This document shows, in pieces, positions 10,341-22,830 of a stretch of 64,000 nucleotides of DNA (the first letter of the stretch is position 1; each line of letters starts with the position of its first letter). Origin of the DNA: Ectobius pallidus. Taxonomy: Eukaryota; Arthropoda; Insecta; Blattodea; Ectobiidae. The DNA lies in contig CAXKWD010000002.1 of NCBI GenBank assembly GCA_964059195.1, positions 51,548,923-51,612,922 of the forward strand, in the 5' to 3' direction. The position numbers and the translations under genes were made by a program. The notes under the pieces were generated by a model, which made no database searches, was not told where the DNA came from, and worked only from the letters and a program-made list of their open reading frames with translations.

Positions 10341-10929
10341 CTAGCATGTGCCGCGGCTTCGCCCGCGATAATTATTTAAAAAATTAAAAATTAAGAGCAT
10401 AATAGTTAAATCATTATATTTATTAACACCTAAATCACGTGGACTAAATACCATGATTAGATAGCGTCGCCTGATAAAAGCTACCTCAGATTTGAGTTCC
10501 TTGATCCAGAAAACCCCTGTATAGTGAGTTTCGTCCAAATAAAACAATGTTTGACCATATTAGGGCTTACAACATTCAAGCGATCGCGAAAGTTTAATTT
10601 CCAAGGTATGACAAAAATAGACAAAGCCAACTGTAATTGTCAAACTTCCTTTTAATTTATTTCCAAACCCATCTGAAACCCACTGGCAACAATATGTTTT
10701 AATATCAAATGTGATTCGGATTCGATAATTCTGTGTAAGAAGGGATTAAGTATTCTCAAAAACATTTGATTTTTGGCATTTATAATCAGAATTTTTCAAA
10801 ATCCTTTCTTAGTGAGCACCTACATTATGAAACGAAGGTACTGTCAAAATTCCAAGTCTCTACCTGTTATAGTTTAGGCTCTACGTTGATTCCTGTCAGT
10901 CAGGACAAAGCCTTTTATATATATAGAGA
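10341..10929 (-). mobile_element. Non-autonomous Helitron (589 bp), minus strand
   Basis: On the minus strand the element starts TCTCTATATATATAAAAGG and ends with the GC-rich hairpin CGCGGGCGAAGCCGCGG, then CACATGCTAG. Helitrons typically begin TC, carry a short 3' hairpin and end CTRR, inserting between A and T; here the 5' neighbour is A and the 3' neighbour is T. No Rep/helicase is present. Its 3' ~200 bp closely matches repeated segments of the Helitron at 53572-56025, including an open stretch of about 45 codons. Confidence 0.8.
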
Positions 10930-11375
10930 TTGAAGCAAATCACATTTGTAGAAGAAAGAATGATTGTAAGGTCATTGATGGTAATCAATGTGCTGTACCT
11001 TCCAACATGTTTCTGTCTCGTTTTAACGTTGGGAGCTGCTCATCAATACATTGAGTGAAATGCATCTACAAATATGATTGGATTTGTACCTCATCCATGC
11101 ATTACAACTCAGTTTTCGCATGGATTATGCGATATTTACAACAGACATAATACATTTGATAAAGAGGTGAATTCATAACTGTAGGTCTTTTTGTATACGG
11201 TATATCTTAAGCATATCTTATGTGGCTGTATACGATTGTGTAAGATTAATCTTAATTATTTAGCTAATGTCCACTTTTCTGGGAATTGTGAACAGGGGAG
11301 AATTTTGAAAGTTTCGCTTGAATTTAATAGTTTATTATACTAGTCATGTTTTCAAAGATTACGGTTCCTATTGGC
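10930..11375. other. AT-rich non-coding stretch
   Basis: Nothing recognisable was seen. Confidence 0.35.
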
Positions 11376-11382
11376 ATCACAT

Positions 11383-11480
11383 GAGAGTATTTTGGATTTA
11401 AAAAATCATCTGATTCGAGCCGAGAAATTCAGTTTTCCGTGCTGACGCTCTACCAACCGATCTAGCGAAAGTCCATAGCA
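11383..11480 (-). pseudogene. Degraded tRNA-like unit of the 3119-4161 family
   Basis: CATGAGAGTATTTTGGA near 11380 and GCTCTACCAACCGATCTAGC near 11447-11466 parallel CATGAGAATATTATAGGA and GCTCTACCAACTGAGCTAAGC of the array units at similar spacing. A TGATTCGAGCC stretch stands where the T-arm should be. The cloverleaf is broken, so this appears to be an old single insertion of the same family. Confidence 0.5.
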
Positions 11481-11538
11481 GATCCTGTGATTGCAGTTAA
11501 TGGCCAAATTCACTGAAAGACGTCCAGGGAACCCTAAT

Positions 11539-11760
11539 TTACGAGGAGCGTTCATAAAATAACTTTCCTACAGGCTATTAACGGAATTAAAACACAATTT
11601 AATGGAAACATTTATTGTAACAGATACAGGATGTCTTGAGCTGTTTTTCAACATATTCACCACCGGAATTCAGACATTTGTCTTCTGTAAGAGACCTCAC
11701 CGCCATTGCATGTTTTCTCTTCCCGATGAGTGACCAAGTTTCAGCTATGAAAGGAGAACC
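11539..11760 (-). pseudogene. Mariner-like transposase C-terminal remnant with one end
   Basis: Read on the minus strand, the frame includes DKCLNSGGEYVEKQ, a motif typical of the C-terminal end of mariner-family transposases, ending about 100 bp from a terminus-like TACGAGGAGCGTTCATAAAA (11539-11559 inverted). Mariner-type elements commonly end in a TIR that begins TACGAGG. Upstream catalytic domain sequence and the other end are not visible, so the copy is truncated and inactive. Confidence 0.6.
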
Positions 11761-12219
11761 GCTGGTGCATAATCTACACTCTTTGCAGTTTGACTGAATG
11801 CATAGAATTGAAAAGCCGATAACTCTGAGAGCTGTGCCCGTGTGTAGCGGCAGAGATTTCTCATTTCAATCACGCGTGACGTCACACGGCAGTATGACTG
11901 CGTTTATTGTCGTGTTGTTTGCATTCCAATCGATATTCCACTGAGCTGGATGCTGTGGATTCTGACTCCCATATTCCAGAAGTCTCGTCTTGATTGCTGA
12001 GCCCTCAAGGGCATGCAGGCTGCCTCCTTTGTACATTTTTTAAGTATAATGACATCACGCCTGTGTGCTGAACAGCTATGAGACTTTCAACGCAACCTCT
12101 TCAGGAAAACACATGCCGATCTTTACAACCACAGTTTGCTCAAAATTGTTACACAATTTATTTTATTTAGCTTCAATAAAGAAATAAAAGCAATTAGATG
12201 GTTAGAAACGTATTTATTC

Positions 12220-12263
<44 letters not shown>

Positions 12264-12880
12264 GGTTGAGATAAGTTTAGCACGATGAAGATTAGGTATC
12301 TGGACATTGAGAAATACGAGAATTTTATTTTAACAATCTTCCTCTACATCAAGAGGCTGCCAATTGACAAAGAATAGCATAACAGCATGCAGTATAAATG
12401 TGTTATTGGGTTATCTCTAAAGAAGAAGAAAAAATAAGAAATCTACTGTTTTGAATACAGATGGTATCTAAGTATCCTTATAGAAAACTGAAAAAGGAAT
12501 GACACCTCTTTGGAGTTCAAACGAAAATGTCTGAATGTGAAGACACGGAACACTGGAGAGAAATGTTTATAGATAAGAAATTATTAAAAACTGAATAGTA
12601 CGTAAATAGCTTATTCAGTATATGTCGTCTGCCGTAAGAAAATGAAGTTTCAGTTGTTCATTAAATTGATTTCAGAAAGCTGGAATCACGAACAAAATTT
12701 AAAAAAGTAACGTGCAAACAAGGAACAATGCTAAAAATTCCGCAAAAGCATCTGCGAATTTTAACAACAAACTACCTTAAGAATGAACGCATAATCTCAA
12801 AATTCAAACTCCAACCGATCGGTTGTTACAGATATCAGCTATCTTTAATATTTATGACAAGTTTATACACTCCTCGTCTT
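11761..12880. other. Non-coding stretch with AAT microsatellite
   Basis: A perfect AAT/ATA tract of about 41 bp lies at 12221-12262. The rest is AT-rich with no recognised exon or transposon end. Confidence 0.4.
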
Positions 12881-12889
12881 CAGTCCAGA

Positions 12890-13245
12890 AATCTAAAAAT
12901 AAAAATTTATAATAGAATTATTCTGCCGGTGGTATCATATGGATGTGAGACAGGTCGCTATAGGCTACTTCGGGAAGAACATAATCTGAGATTGTTCGAA
13001 AAGGGTGCTGAGATTGGGCCTAAGAGTGATGAAAATGAGGACTGGAGAAAGCTGCATAACAAATAGCTTCTAAAAAATATTGACAGGGAGACCTGAAGGG
13101 AAAATACCACTTGGAAGACCTAGACGCAGGTGGGAGGACAATATTAGGATATATTTAAGGGAAGTCGGATTTGCGAGGGATGGTTGGAGTTAGCACAGAA
13201 TAGGGTTGAATGGCGGGCTCAGGTAAGGGTTTCATAAAATAGATA
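12890..13245 (+). pseudogene. LINE reverse-transcriptase C-terminal fragment
   Basis: The plus-strand frame reads IILPVVSYGCETG, then LREEHNLRLFE, then EDWRKLHN; after a stop it continues with GRPEGKIPLGRPRRRWED and LREVG. This order (YGCET, REEH, WRKLHN, GRP-G-PR-RW-DNI) is typical of the C-terminal end of arthropod LINE reverse transcriptases. The usual SSPDI...WAGHVARMG segment between WRKLHN and GRPEG is deleted, and there are stops, so the copy is dead. Confidence 0.75.
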
Positions 13246-13322
13246 ATATTCCTTTAGCTTACTTAGGAATTGTCTATTGCCATTGAGTAAGTAAGTTAAG
13301 TTATACAATCTTATTAGGCTGT

Positions 13323-13709
13323 TTGAAGTGTTGCACACATTCTTTTACGCAGGGATTATTAGTAACATTTTTCTCCTCGACTATGCATATTTCTGGTATA
13401 AATGTCGCACATGGATTAATTATTAGTGAGACTGTATATAACAAAGCCAATTTTTTTTGTCGTATCAAATTAAGTTCATCTCCCTTTCACTCCTCAAGCT
13501 TGCCAAGTCCTCAAAGGCATGCAGGGTTGGCTCTTTTTAATGTACTCTTACACTAATGATATCACCCATGCATACTGAAGTGCCTTAAGATGACAGGAAT
13601 AACGCCAGGGACCCTCAACGCAATCTCGAGAAGAAGACACGTGCGGCTCTTTCTTCCCTGTGATGGTAAAGAAAGCGACTGTGTTTGTCTTAATAAAGCT
13701 CAACATCTA
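13323..13709. other. Non-coding stretch between two LINE fragments
   Basis: Short frames only. The 77-codon ORF at 13323-13556 has no recognised domain. Confidence 0.35.
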
Positions 13710-13852
13710 CCTTGGTAGTAATAGCTATGAACAACTGCATAACGACGAGCTTCATAACCTGTGCTCGTCACCGGATATAGTAGGGGTAATTAAATCACGG
13801 AGGATGAAATGGGCTGGACATGTTGCGCGCATGGGGGAGAAAAAAGTATCTC
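13710..13852 (+). pseudogene. Second LINE fragment (WAGHVARMG segment)
   Basis: The frame reads EQLHNDELHNLCSSPDIVG, then IKSRRMKWAGHVARMGE, the segment that normally follows WRKLHN in these LINE polyproteins and that is missing from the fragment 450 bp upstream. Both fragments are in plus orientation. They overlap at LHN, so they are more likely two copies of one family than one split copy. Confidence 0.75.
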
Positions 13853-14467
13853 AAAAATGTTTTTATTTTTTATTTTTTTTTATTTGACCATAATTAATCC
13901 AGCGTTCCTCAGCCGTAAACGATGCTCCTGGGCAGAATTCAGAAAATATATATGTGTATTGCATTTTGGATATGGAAATGTTCTTTCTCACAACACACCA
14001 TTTTAACAATGCAGTGGTTAATATTAAAACAGAAACTATACATAAAAGTTACGAAAGCACATTTAAAAGAATTAAAACATGGTATGTACGTATTTCAATT
14101 ACCATTTATCAAATTTACAAATAACGTGTGTAATAATTATCACGGTAGGCTACATCCTTTTTTAAATTATAATTTTCCAGAACATTCAAGATTTGTTCGC
14201 AATTACTTATGTACCGTTTATTGTTCTTGTTAAATATCTAAATTGCCCATCTTATGCAATTTGTAATATAGTCTGAGAGCATTATCAAGGGAATCAGTAT
14301 CAGAATAGATAAGTCCCTGCGCCAATAGATATTCTACAGGACGAATCCCCAGCAAAATACTTTCTTATTTCGTTAAATTAAAATGAACATGTTTCCTTTA
14401 ATGTCCCTATCTTACATTAGCTACGTGATATTTTCAATATACGCGTGAAAATAATAAATGTTGTTAC
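13853..14467. other. AT-rich stretch downstream of the AGAP exon, probably intron
   Basis: It starts with a T-rich run and contains no recognised repeat. Relative to the minus-strand AGAP exon it lies just past the splice donor, so it should be intron. The 103-codon plus-strand ORF here has no domain. Confidence 0.45.
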
Positions 14468-14700
14468 CTGGAGTTCTGGTGGTCCACCCTCATCTCTGAT
14501 GAGCAAAAGGTAGCTTTGTCCATCCACCAGGATCTCTTTCTTGAAGCGGCCTCCCTCAGGAGATTCCTCCTGCATGTAGGAGCCTGTAAGGTACCTGTGC
14601 ACCAGCGCAGACTTTCCCGAGGATAACGAACCCACGATTCCCAGCCTTAGGTCCGGCACACCACGACTCAGAGTCCATTCTTGGCTATTCACAAACGAGT
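14468..14700 (-). CDS. CenG1A: Centaurin-gamma/AGAP GTPase-like domain exon (partial gene)
   Basis: This 233 bp exon encodes the start of the GTPase-like domain of an AGAP/centaurin-gamma protein. That family joins a small-GTPase-like domain to PH, ArfGAP and ankyrin domains and acts as an Arf GTPase-activating protein at endomembranes. Seen here: [20 protein letters not shown], the P-loop [32 protein letters not shown] (switch-like region), and [13 protein letters not shown] corresponding to the G3 region, with DEGG where Ras has DTAGQ, as usual for the family. The exon is bounded by a TTTCAG acceptor (AG at 14701-14702) and a GTAAC donor (14466-14467). The frame is open through the acceptor, so the GTG inside it is not a start. 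Flanking exons were not found, which implies long introns. The symbol is the insect orthologue name, assigned by similarity from memory. Confidence 0.92.
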
Positions 14701-14702
14701 CT

Positions 14703-15288
14703 GAAACAACACAAAATAGAATAATGTTATATGTTATGACCTATAAAAAAACTGGCATTGGTCCATGCAGATTGCAATGCAAAGCTATTTCAAACAACAT
14801 AGTACACTTTTAAAACTGCCTTTTAAATTATAGTTTTTGAAAGGCACCGTATTAATTTAATTATTATTTTTATCTCTTTTTTTGAACTGGATAATTTGTT
14901 TTGTGGATTTTAAGTACGTAATTTTACTTTTTAGTTCACACTGAAGAATGTTCTTATTGAAGAATTCGATGACTAGACACGTGTATACCAAACACCAAAT
15001 TATATAATATTATTATTATTATCATCATCATCATCATGTTTTAATCTTCAAGGATGGAAACCCTATTTTGCCCATCAAGGCATGTAAGGGTTGCAATTTA
15101 TAAACTAATTATATTCACTATGTAATTTCACATATCCTTAAACAGCAGATTTTGTTGAATAAATGGAAACACGAATTGGAAGTTTTTTCACACTTAGACA
15201 AAACAAGTTGTAGTCCATTCAAAGGGGAAAAATCAAAGTTGCTATTATGGGTTAAAAGGCTAGGGTTCTTTTGAAACATTGAACAAAC
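14703..15288. other. AT-rich stretch upstream of the AGAP exon, probably intron
   Basis: It lies 5' of the AGAP acceptor on the minus strand. It contains short ATT and ATC runs (about 15006-15037) but no recognised exon. Confidence 0.45.
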
Positions 15289-15552
15289 CCAATTGAGGAC
15301 CGTTTTGGAAAAAAAACCTCAACATCACCATTTTTTGCCAAATTCGTTTTTTGATGGGTTTAGGTGCTTTGAAATGAGATCTTTAAGACGGCGAAGAAAG
15401 AACATAAGTAAAGTCAACATAACCAATTCATTTTGAAGCCTCAATATGCAAGGTTTCTATCTTCTATATGTTAATAAAAACTAAAGAAACCTTCTCCTGA
15501 ACAATTCATGTTCTGGCACATGTTGAGTTTTGTCAAAATGGTCCTCAATTGG
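15289..15552. mobile_element. MITE-like inverted repeat, 264 bp
   Basis: CCAATTGAGGACCGTTTTG at the left and, inverted from the right end, CCAATTGAGGACCATTTTG match at 18 of 19 bases. The similarity continues through CTCAACAT for about 36 bp. The interior is AT-rich and non-coding. The target duplication is unclear and the superfamily not assigned. Confidence 0.65.
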
Positions 15553-16890
15553 TTAAAGTAGATAATGCAATCTACTGTAGAAAGAAAAAACATTGCTACC
15601 AAACCAGTCTGTTAAAAAAACACTGTTAAACGTTCAAAGCAAGCATAAAATATTTTCAATCAAACATAAAAAGCATTATTAAAACGAAATAATAATCATA
15701 CTCGGGTATTTCGATTACAATTAAATTGAGTTCAGTAAATTACGGATTTCTAAAGTCTTTTTCTTAAACAATTAACAAATTATTAATTGATACGAAACTT
15801 AAGTGAAAAAGTTGACAACAATTGAAGCTTTTACTTTTAAAAGGGTCTAAGTGAAAAAACCACGAATTTTCAGCTGATAATTTTAAATGGATCTATGTAC
15901 CCAGACCAATACATTTCAGAAGGGTTCAAGGTCCAGGGAAAGCCACGTTAGGAGCAATAAATTCCAAGACAATTTTATAGCGCTGGGTCTATCCCCGGCA
16001 CGTCTTTCAGTGGATCTATATCTTGTTTTCTACACCATTATTTTGGCATTTCGATCCTTATAAAATTAAACGCGTCAATTCGTAAATCGTATATTACAGC
16101 TAACAGTACCGGTAGTAATGTAATATAATGTTACAAGATAGAAAACAAGAACATATTGAGTCCTGAAGAATTTTCGTGAGAAATGGTTGATCTATAAAAA
16201 TCAATAAGAAGGCTAACGAGTTTCAGTACAACGCACCACAACAAAAAAATTTGCATAATGAAGGAAAACTTCGAACTTTCGCCATTAACGGCGTGTTTTC
16301 ACGAACACAGTAAACTTTCCTTTTCTTCCGTGGCGTGTAGCAAACTTGAACTTGGGATAGTCCACACAAGACCGGAGGCAAATAGCAGGGAAAAAAGTGT
16401 CTGGTAATTGGTTACTTTATCAGCGGAGTTAAAAGCTAACGAGGGAAGAGATTTGATGCATGAAATAAGAGTTAATCATCCGCAGTGAAACCAGCGCACC
16501 GGATACAAGCCATAAGCACACGTCACTGATTTCGCTATCCCTCCGTAACAGTGACTTAGCTATCAACCTGTTAAGCTCTGTCGTGCATGATTTAATCATG
16601 TCACAAACTCTCACGATACAGATTTCTATAAAAAGATGACAGAATAACGGTAAAACGCACACAAAAAGGCATAATATTGTAGTCAGGATACGGGTAGATC
16701 AAATGACAAAAAAGCACTCCCCCTAAGCATGAACGATTTTCTCGATGTACATTCTCAGAAAAAAAGTAAATTGCCGCAAAGCAAGAGGCCTTCATTTATC
16801 ATAGAAGTACTGTTAAGAGGTGTTAAAGGTTGACTTGGTGTTGCGAGCTTCAGAGAATTTCTTTGGGGAAAAAAGGCTCAAAAGTGTTAG
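15553..16890. other. AT-rich non-coding stretch
   Basis: No exon or element recognised. The minus-strand ORFs at 16429-16795 lack domains. Confidence 0.4.
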
Positions 16891-16893
16891 GTC

Positions 16894-16896
<3 letters not shown>

Positions 16897-16938
<42 letters not shown>

Positions 16939-16940
16939 TA
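16897..16940 (+). repeat. ATT microsatellite
   Basis: About 14 ATT units. Similar tracts elsewhere in the window end LINE-like 3' tails, but no such tail was recognised here. The long-tyrosine or long-leucine ORFs over it are artefacts. Confidence 0.9.
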
Positions 16941-18595
16941 TCTTTTTCCAAGCTGAGTTTATACTCCTTTCAGCTGCGAGGCCAACTCAGGAGTTCGGGA
17001 TCTGTGTCTATTCAGTTAAGGTAGGCCAAGGAACTATTGCCTTTAGGTCTTGTACAAACAGTTAGTATGTAAAATTTAAACAAGATTTTGTAACACCCCA
17101 ATATTTCGAAAATAAGCCTTTCTTCCTGTCATGCTATTAGAATATTTTAAGTTCATGAGAGTTGTTCTTACAACACCATTATCTACCTACCTCTACTGCT
17201 AAGCAGTCATTCTCTTCTCTACACAGGTTAAAGCATACACTAGGTCTGTAACCACTCATTCTCACAGATAAATCTGCAGGATGGAATCTGCAGCGAGTTG
17301 CAGACATTTGCAATCGAAACATAATACGCATAATACCCTTTTGTGGTAGAAGTTAAGATATTATTAATCCTGAAGAAAGTGGTACAACAATGCAATAATT
17401 ATTGAATAAGCACACTAGGAACAGTGTGTTATTTTTTACCAGTAATCAATCATTATTAATAATGTCGTTTGATGTAATGAAGGACTAAAGCTACTCTGCA
17501 TTTATAAAAATCAGACTTAGATTTATGCATTTGAGAGGCTATACTTAGGGAGAAATTATTTGAAACTAGCCCGTTAAACATTTTCAAAAACAATTTCAAA
17601 AAAGTTGAGCTTTTAGCAATTGAAGGTAATGGAAACAATAAAATAAGTGAATACATCAATCAATCAATTTCATATTAATCAATAACAATACATGTTTAAT
17701 ATAAGTTTTTTAAGTTACCGTTTTTGTTTTTACGGAAATGAGAAAGTTCCTTACGTGGTTTCTTTCACTTAGGCTTTATTATACGAAATTAAAAGAACGG
17801 TTCCAATTAAATTACATTAGTGTATGTTAATTCGATGAAATAAACTCTCGAAACATTTTTCTGTGTGTTTTCACACAGGGATATTTAAAGGGCCCTACTC
17901 TAAGTTTATACAATAAGCCACGCTTATAAATGAGAAATCGATTAGAGAACGAATTCCTATCGTTGTAGCAACATATAGCATTTTTTCCCTGAATTGGTAC
18001 AAATACAAATAAAGCATGCTGAAAAGCTTGACTGGAGCAATAACTGGTTATACTTCTGAAGAATCAAGTAATGTAATGAGAATTACATATTGAGCAAAAA
18101 GACATGCTGTCCGTAGGCTACATATGATCACCTAGTAGTTCCACCTTTAAAAAAAGTTATAAAATTTAGAAACCAATTCTGTACAAACGCCAGAAAAAAG
18201 CTATCTGTAAGCCGTTTAAAGCAGGTGATTAAATGTCCAGCAGCGAAGCTTTGTCGACCTACATATTTGAGACCGATCAAGCGACAGAACCTGTGTGTCA
18301 TTCAGCCATTAATAAAAGCGTGTTTAACTGGATTATGCTGCTAGCGTCGCTGGCGGTATATCACGCCTGCAAGTATAGGCCTCCCATCCTGCAGAGCTGT
18401 GCTGCAGTAAAGGTTACGTCATTTCACGGTCCAAGGCACCGCTAATCGAGCGTGGATGAACAATAAATTGTTGCAAATGCTGCAACACCTTATTGTCTTC
18501 GTCATTTCACCTTGAACCCATCTCTTTTAGAGCGTGCAATACAAAGCTAGTGCTTGATATTGTTAATTGTTATAACTCCACAAAACCCGCACGCC
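16941..18595. other. AT-rich non-coding stretch
   Basis: Nothing recognised. A 70-codon ORF at 18233-18445 is somewhat less AT-rich than its surroundings but has no recognised domain. Confidence 0.4.
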
Positions 18596-18608
18596 CAAAC
18601 AGCAAAGA

Positions 18609-18838
18609 TGTTTTTGTTAGGGTTATTTAACGACGGGGACGTACTGCAACTTAGGCCTATGACCATCGCCGGTGTGCCGGAATTTGACCCGCAGGAGTTA
18701 TTTTACATGCTTTCAAATCTACAGACATAACACATTTATGCACACATAAATGCCATCGATTTGGGCCGGTATCGAACCCGCAACCTTGACCTGGGCAGCG
18801 AAACCCAGCACCTTACTACTGCGCCACTTAGGCCGACT
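18609..18838 (-). mobile_element. SINE family A, tRNA-headed, with ~13 bp TSD
   Basis: Read on the minus strand it starts GTCGGCCTAAGTGGCGCAGT (A-box region) and has GGTTCGATACC as B box, a tRNA-like head. The body runs through TGTGTGCATAAATGTG and ends CCGTCGTTAAATAACCC. It is flanked by CAAACAGCAAAGA (18596-18608) and CAAATAGCAAAGA (18839-18851), a 13 bp duplication with one mismatch. Related copies lie at about 31770-31984 and 60313-60510, also minus. Confidence 0.85.
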
Positions 18839-18851
18839 CAAATAGCAAAGA

Positions 18852-21800
18852 GTATAATTTCTTCATTAGTTATTTTTAGACTCTGAGTACGGTACCGTAA
18901 TTTTACTGAAGGGTAATATTACAGAAGACTACTTAGCAATGATCTTTTACTTACTACTATGAACACATACGTCCGAAAAGAAACTACAGTAATAGAGTTA
19001 ATTTTTAGGCGAAATTAGCCTGCCAAACATAAGGCTCATTCTGCTTGCTTCAAGTAGTTAGCAATACTGATTTCATCTGCCTTAGAAGACACTCGTTAGT
19101 TATAGCTGTTTTGCTTTTTAGAAAATAATACTGGATATACTGGCAATTTTTATGAGGACGTATTCATTCTTTACATACTTTATAATCCATAAAAAGGTTC
19201 AGTTCTCCCTGCTTAACCCGGTGATAAACTGGGAAGTGGCAAAGAGGCTAATCCTGGCAAACGTGTTTATAATAATTGGGTATATTTTGTGTGCGAAGGC
19301 AAGAATACAAACCGAAGTATTTAATAACATTAATCCCTGTAGGCCTACATTAATACAAGTATTACTAATTGAATAAAAACACACAAAAACAGGATTTGCA
19401 TCAGCCTCCTCAGAAAGTACATAGGTCAGACAAAGGTAAGGGTCTTCTAATGGCATCTTACTTGAAAAATCTGTTACAAAAACGATGATGTTCCTCACAA
19501 AATCACTTATCACACACGCAACTCGCAACGAAGACCAGAAATGTCTCCTTGTATCGAACAAATTCTTGCAACTCGGCCCCTAAACAAGTGGTCCGGATGT
19601 GTCTTGCTCAGCCCCTTTTCACAGAAGAAATATAGCAACATAAAAGTTCGCCACAGCTGTGATTACGGCAATAAATATTTCACTGGTTCGTAGGGCCTAC
19701 CTACAGCTTTCTTTACGATCAATATTTCAATAATACGGCTTTATTTGGAAATCTCGATTTTTACGTTCAGTCAATTATCAACGAACTATGTACTATGTAA
19801 CATGCACATACGATCTGCTTCACAGTCTAAATAAAATAGTTATACTACTTATGGCTAGGTACCAGCAATATATTTAACTCTCTTGCTCTTTAACGACTAC
19901 CATTTTTATTAAAATTAAGGGTTTTTGGTATACGATGTACAGTACTCAAATCTGATGACAATAGTATTGTATGTTCCGAAGTAAAAGAATCATAAATAAA
20001 CAGCGTTCAAAGCCATAAAATTAAACAAAAATACAACTGTATCCAATTTATTAAAACGTTGATTTGTGGAATCAAAAATATATTATATATTCAAAAATAT
20101 ATGTCCTGGATTGTGAAGTGTATATATATCAATGTTATATTAGATTAATTTTATTGTTTTGTGTTAGGGTAATTAATATTGTTATTGGAATTTATTTTGC
20201 TTTAAATTACTTAATTTTCTTGAATAAGATGTTATTAATCTAAATTCTGGCTGAACTTAAAGGTCAGTAACTTTTTTAAACGATATATGACGAATAACGG
20301 TAGCGTCCCACGATGAAATTCTTTCAGTGGTGTATAACTATTATATGACCTAAGATGGCGGAATGATTTGTTCCCAAGAAACAGAGAACCTTTTTATATA
20401 TTCTTTTGTATTTTCATCAATCAGTGTATTTTATTATGATGTCAAATGTATTTTAATATGTAACGAGAAAATTTAGCTGAATGTGAACAATGTGTAAGTT
20501 ATGTAAAGCCAGATTACATGGTATTACGTAGAACTTTTAACAGACAAATTTACAACTTAGGATGATTTCAATTTCGTACAGTTTGAAATGTCGTCAAAAT
20601 ATGTCTTAAAAAATAAACGAGCGTAGTGGAATAGAATTCAACCTGAATCCGATCCGTCCATTTCCAGAGAATCGGATCGAAAATTCATTCCGGACTGAGC
20701 CCGCGTTTACATGATCTCGATGCGGGAAACGGATTCAGATCGCAGATCCTGCATGTAAAAGTACTAATTATTGCTTCTTGAATAATAGCTTCGATTTCCT
20801 AAACAGCCCAGGACTGTGTGAGTGGGCACTGGATTCCTGTACTCTAGTTGTGTTGGGGTGTGCTAACAAGACAAGACAACCGTGATCCATGGCATGTGAA
20901 GGAAGAGTTGTGAAGCTTAACGGATACTCGTGTCTGCATTTATTTGAATCCCACGGTAACAAAATCTGCGGTCGCAGTTTCCAGGAACTAACACGGTCCA
21001 TGGGGACGCATATGCTGATGCTGCAGCTAGGGGTGTCGCTTCTTTGTATGCTGACATACGCGATACCTGACCCAAGCTTCAAACACATCAGTGTCAGACG
21101 CCTACAATCTTGTCTTCACTTTATCTCCAACGATAGGCTACCTAAATGCAATGTTTGATTGCAGAAAATTCACGAGTATATTTCCATAAATTTAAGATTA
21201 CCGTATTGTATTTCCTCTGTGATTTGTGCACTTTTTGCCCTATTTTAATTTAAAAAAAAAATGGGGGAGCTTACAATATTCGACGCCTCGTTTTTCAGTT
21301 CTTTAGCAGTCTATAATGGAGAAGTATATCTTCTATAGCAAGATATGTATCAGCTTTCGGACTACTAATGCCGCTTTTTTGTATTTTTACCTAATCTTTT
21401 TGTTTCCTGCAGTAACGCAAATTGCACTTTTAATTTGAAAGACGTTGTTTAATTATTATTATTCTCTCCCATTCTGAAATTTCAACACAAGTGAATAATA
21501 CAAAATTGTTTAAGAAGGAGCTGTAATAAGGTAGTGTCACCAATGGCCCTAAGATAGCGCCCTAATTTAAAAGGGCAAGTATCATCAGCGTTGAAGAAAC
21601 GGTATCGGAGGATTTATTTGTGAAGGAAGTAGTGGAGTTTAGTAAATGATCGATATCTGCCATGGAATGCGAGAATTGTCCTTGGCGAAAGTACAAGTCC
21701 CAAAATTTCTACCAGACTAAAAAATATGCATAGTATACACGGAGCAAAAATACAATTCAAAATAATTATTTAATAATTAGGTAGCGCTAAATTAGCGGTT

Positions 21801-22556
21801 GCGAAAATTACACGAGAAAATACGAAAGCGGTCTAAAAAGGAAGACATCCGGCACCGGTGAAGGGAAGAGTGAATGGAAGGGAAGTCTATCATTGCATTT
21901 TATGGTACCAAGAGCGCATGCACTCAGCTCTCTATACTCTAAAAATGTATTAAAATTAAAAGAGACATTTGTAAAGTAATGAGTGCTTTTACTGACGGAT
22001 AAATATTCAAAACCTGCGGTCGAGAAATATTTATATAGGAAAGATCAAACGAAGGCTTTCCTATTTGTAAATAAAATTCAAATTAATAATGCATAAATCA
22101 TACTACTAATACGATTAGCAAATTTACCGTAAGAATGGGCGACAGTCTTGATCATATCGATATCCATCCGAGCCACCAATCATTAGTGTAATCGATTAGT
22201 ATGCAATAAAACATAACGCCTGATATGCTTGTTCCTAGATACGCGAAATATTGTAAAAAATAACTCCAATCGTTTGAACAAGCAATTATGCATTCGGCGT
22301 AAATAAAAATAGTTAGGTACTAAATAGTAAGAGAAATATATAAATCTTAAAGTATCAACCGTAAGCTTGGTTATATACAGAAACGACTTTCACTTACAGA
22401 CGTATAAATAAATGTGTAATCGTGATTTTCGAGCACATTTTCCTGCTTGGTGTTTTGCGCAAAAGTTTGCATTCAAGATAAATTATGTAACTTAATTTTC
22501 GCACTAGCCGTAAATGGATCCCGTATTTTTTGGAAACAATGGTAAGCGCGAAATTG
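18852..22556. other. Long AT-rich non-coding stretch
   Basis: No exon was recognised over 3.7 kb. A 120-codon minus-strand ORF (19199-19561) has no domain. A GC-richer patch at 20640-20760 (GAATCCGATC, CGTTTACATGATC, GCATGTAAAA) looks like the end of an unclassified MITE. Confidence 0.4.
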
Positions 22557-22830
22557 TATAGGTAGAGGAAAAAAAGCGGACCGACTAAAATATCTAAGTT
22601 GCCGATATGAGCCACTGCGCATACCTAGCGGCATTCACAGGATAGAAGGGGATGTATCGAAATTTGTTCTACAGCCGATAAATTGCTTGAATTGAGAAAT
22701 AATTTCATTTAATTTGCATTGCTTGTGAAAACAAACGTTTCCGTCACATCTCTTACATTTATTTATATATCACAAGGCTTTGAAATCAGCTACAAGAGTC
22801 GGTCCGCTTTATTTTCCCCCTACCTGTATA
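22557..22830. mobile_element. Probable MITE with ~30 bp TIRs
   Basis: The left end TATAGGTAGAGGAAAAAAAG, followed by CGGACCGACT, is matched by the right end inverted, TATACAGGTAGGGGGAAAAT, followed by AAAGCGGACCGACT. There is a two-base offset near the tip. TATA/TA lies at both tips. The interior of ~210 bp is non-coding. Confidence 0.6.

Noticed and set aside
18760..18838. Possible tRNA gene
   Set aside because: The B box is good but the cloverleaf does not close, and the sequence continues into a SINE body with a target duplication.
19199..19561. 120-codon minus-strand ORF, hydrophobic
   Set aside because: No recognisable domain, no splice or start context, and no partner copy; treated as chance.
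20768..21158. Overlapping 106- and 89-codon ORFs
   Set aside because: No domain seen; both strands open together, typical of random sequence with fewer stops.
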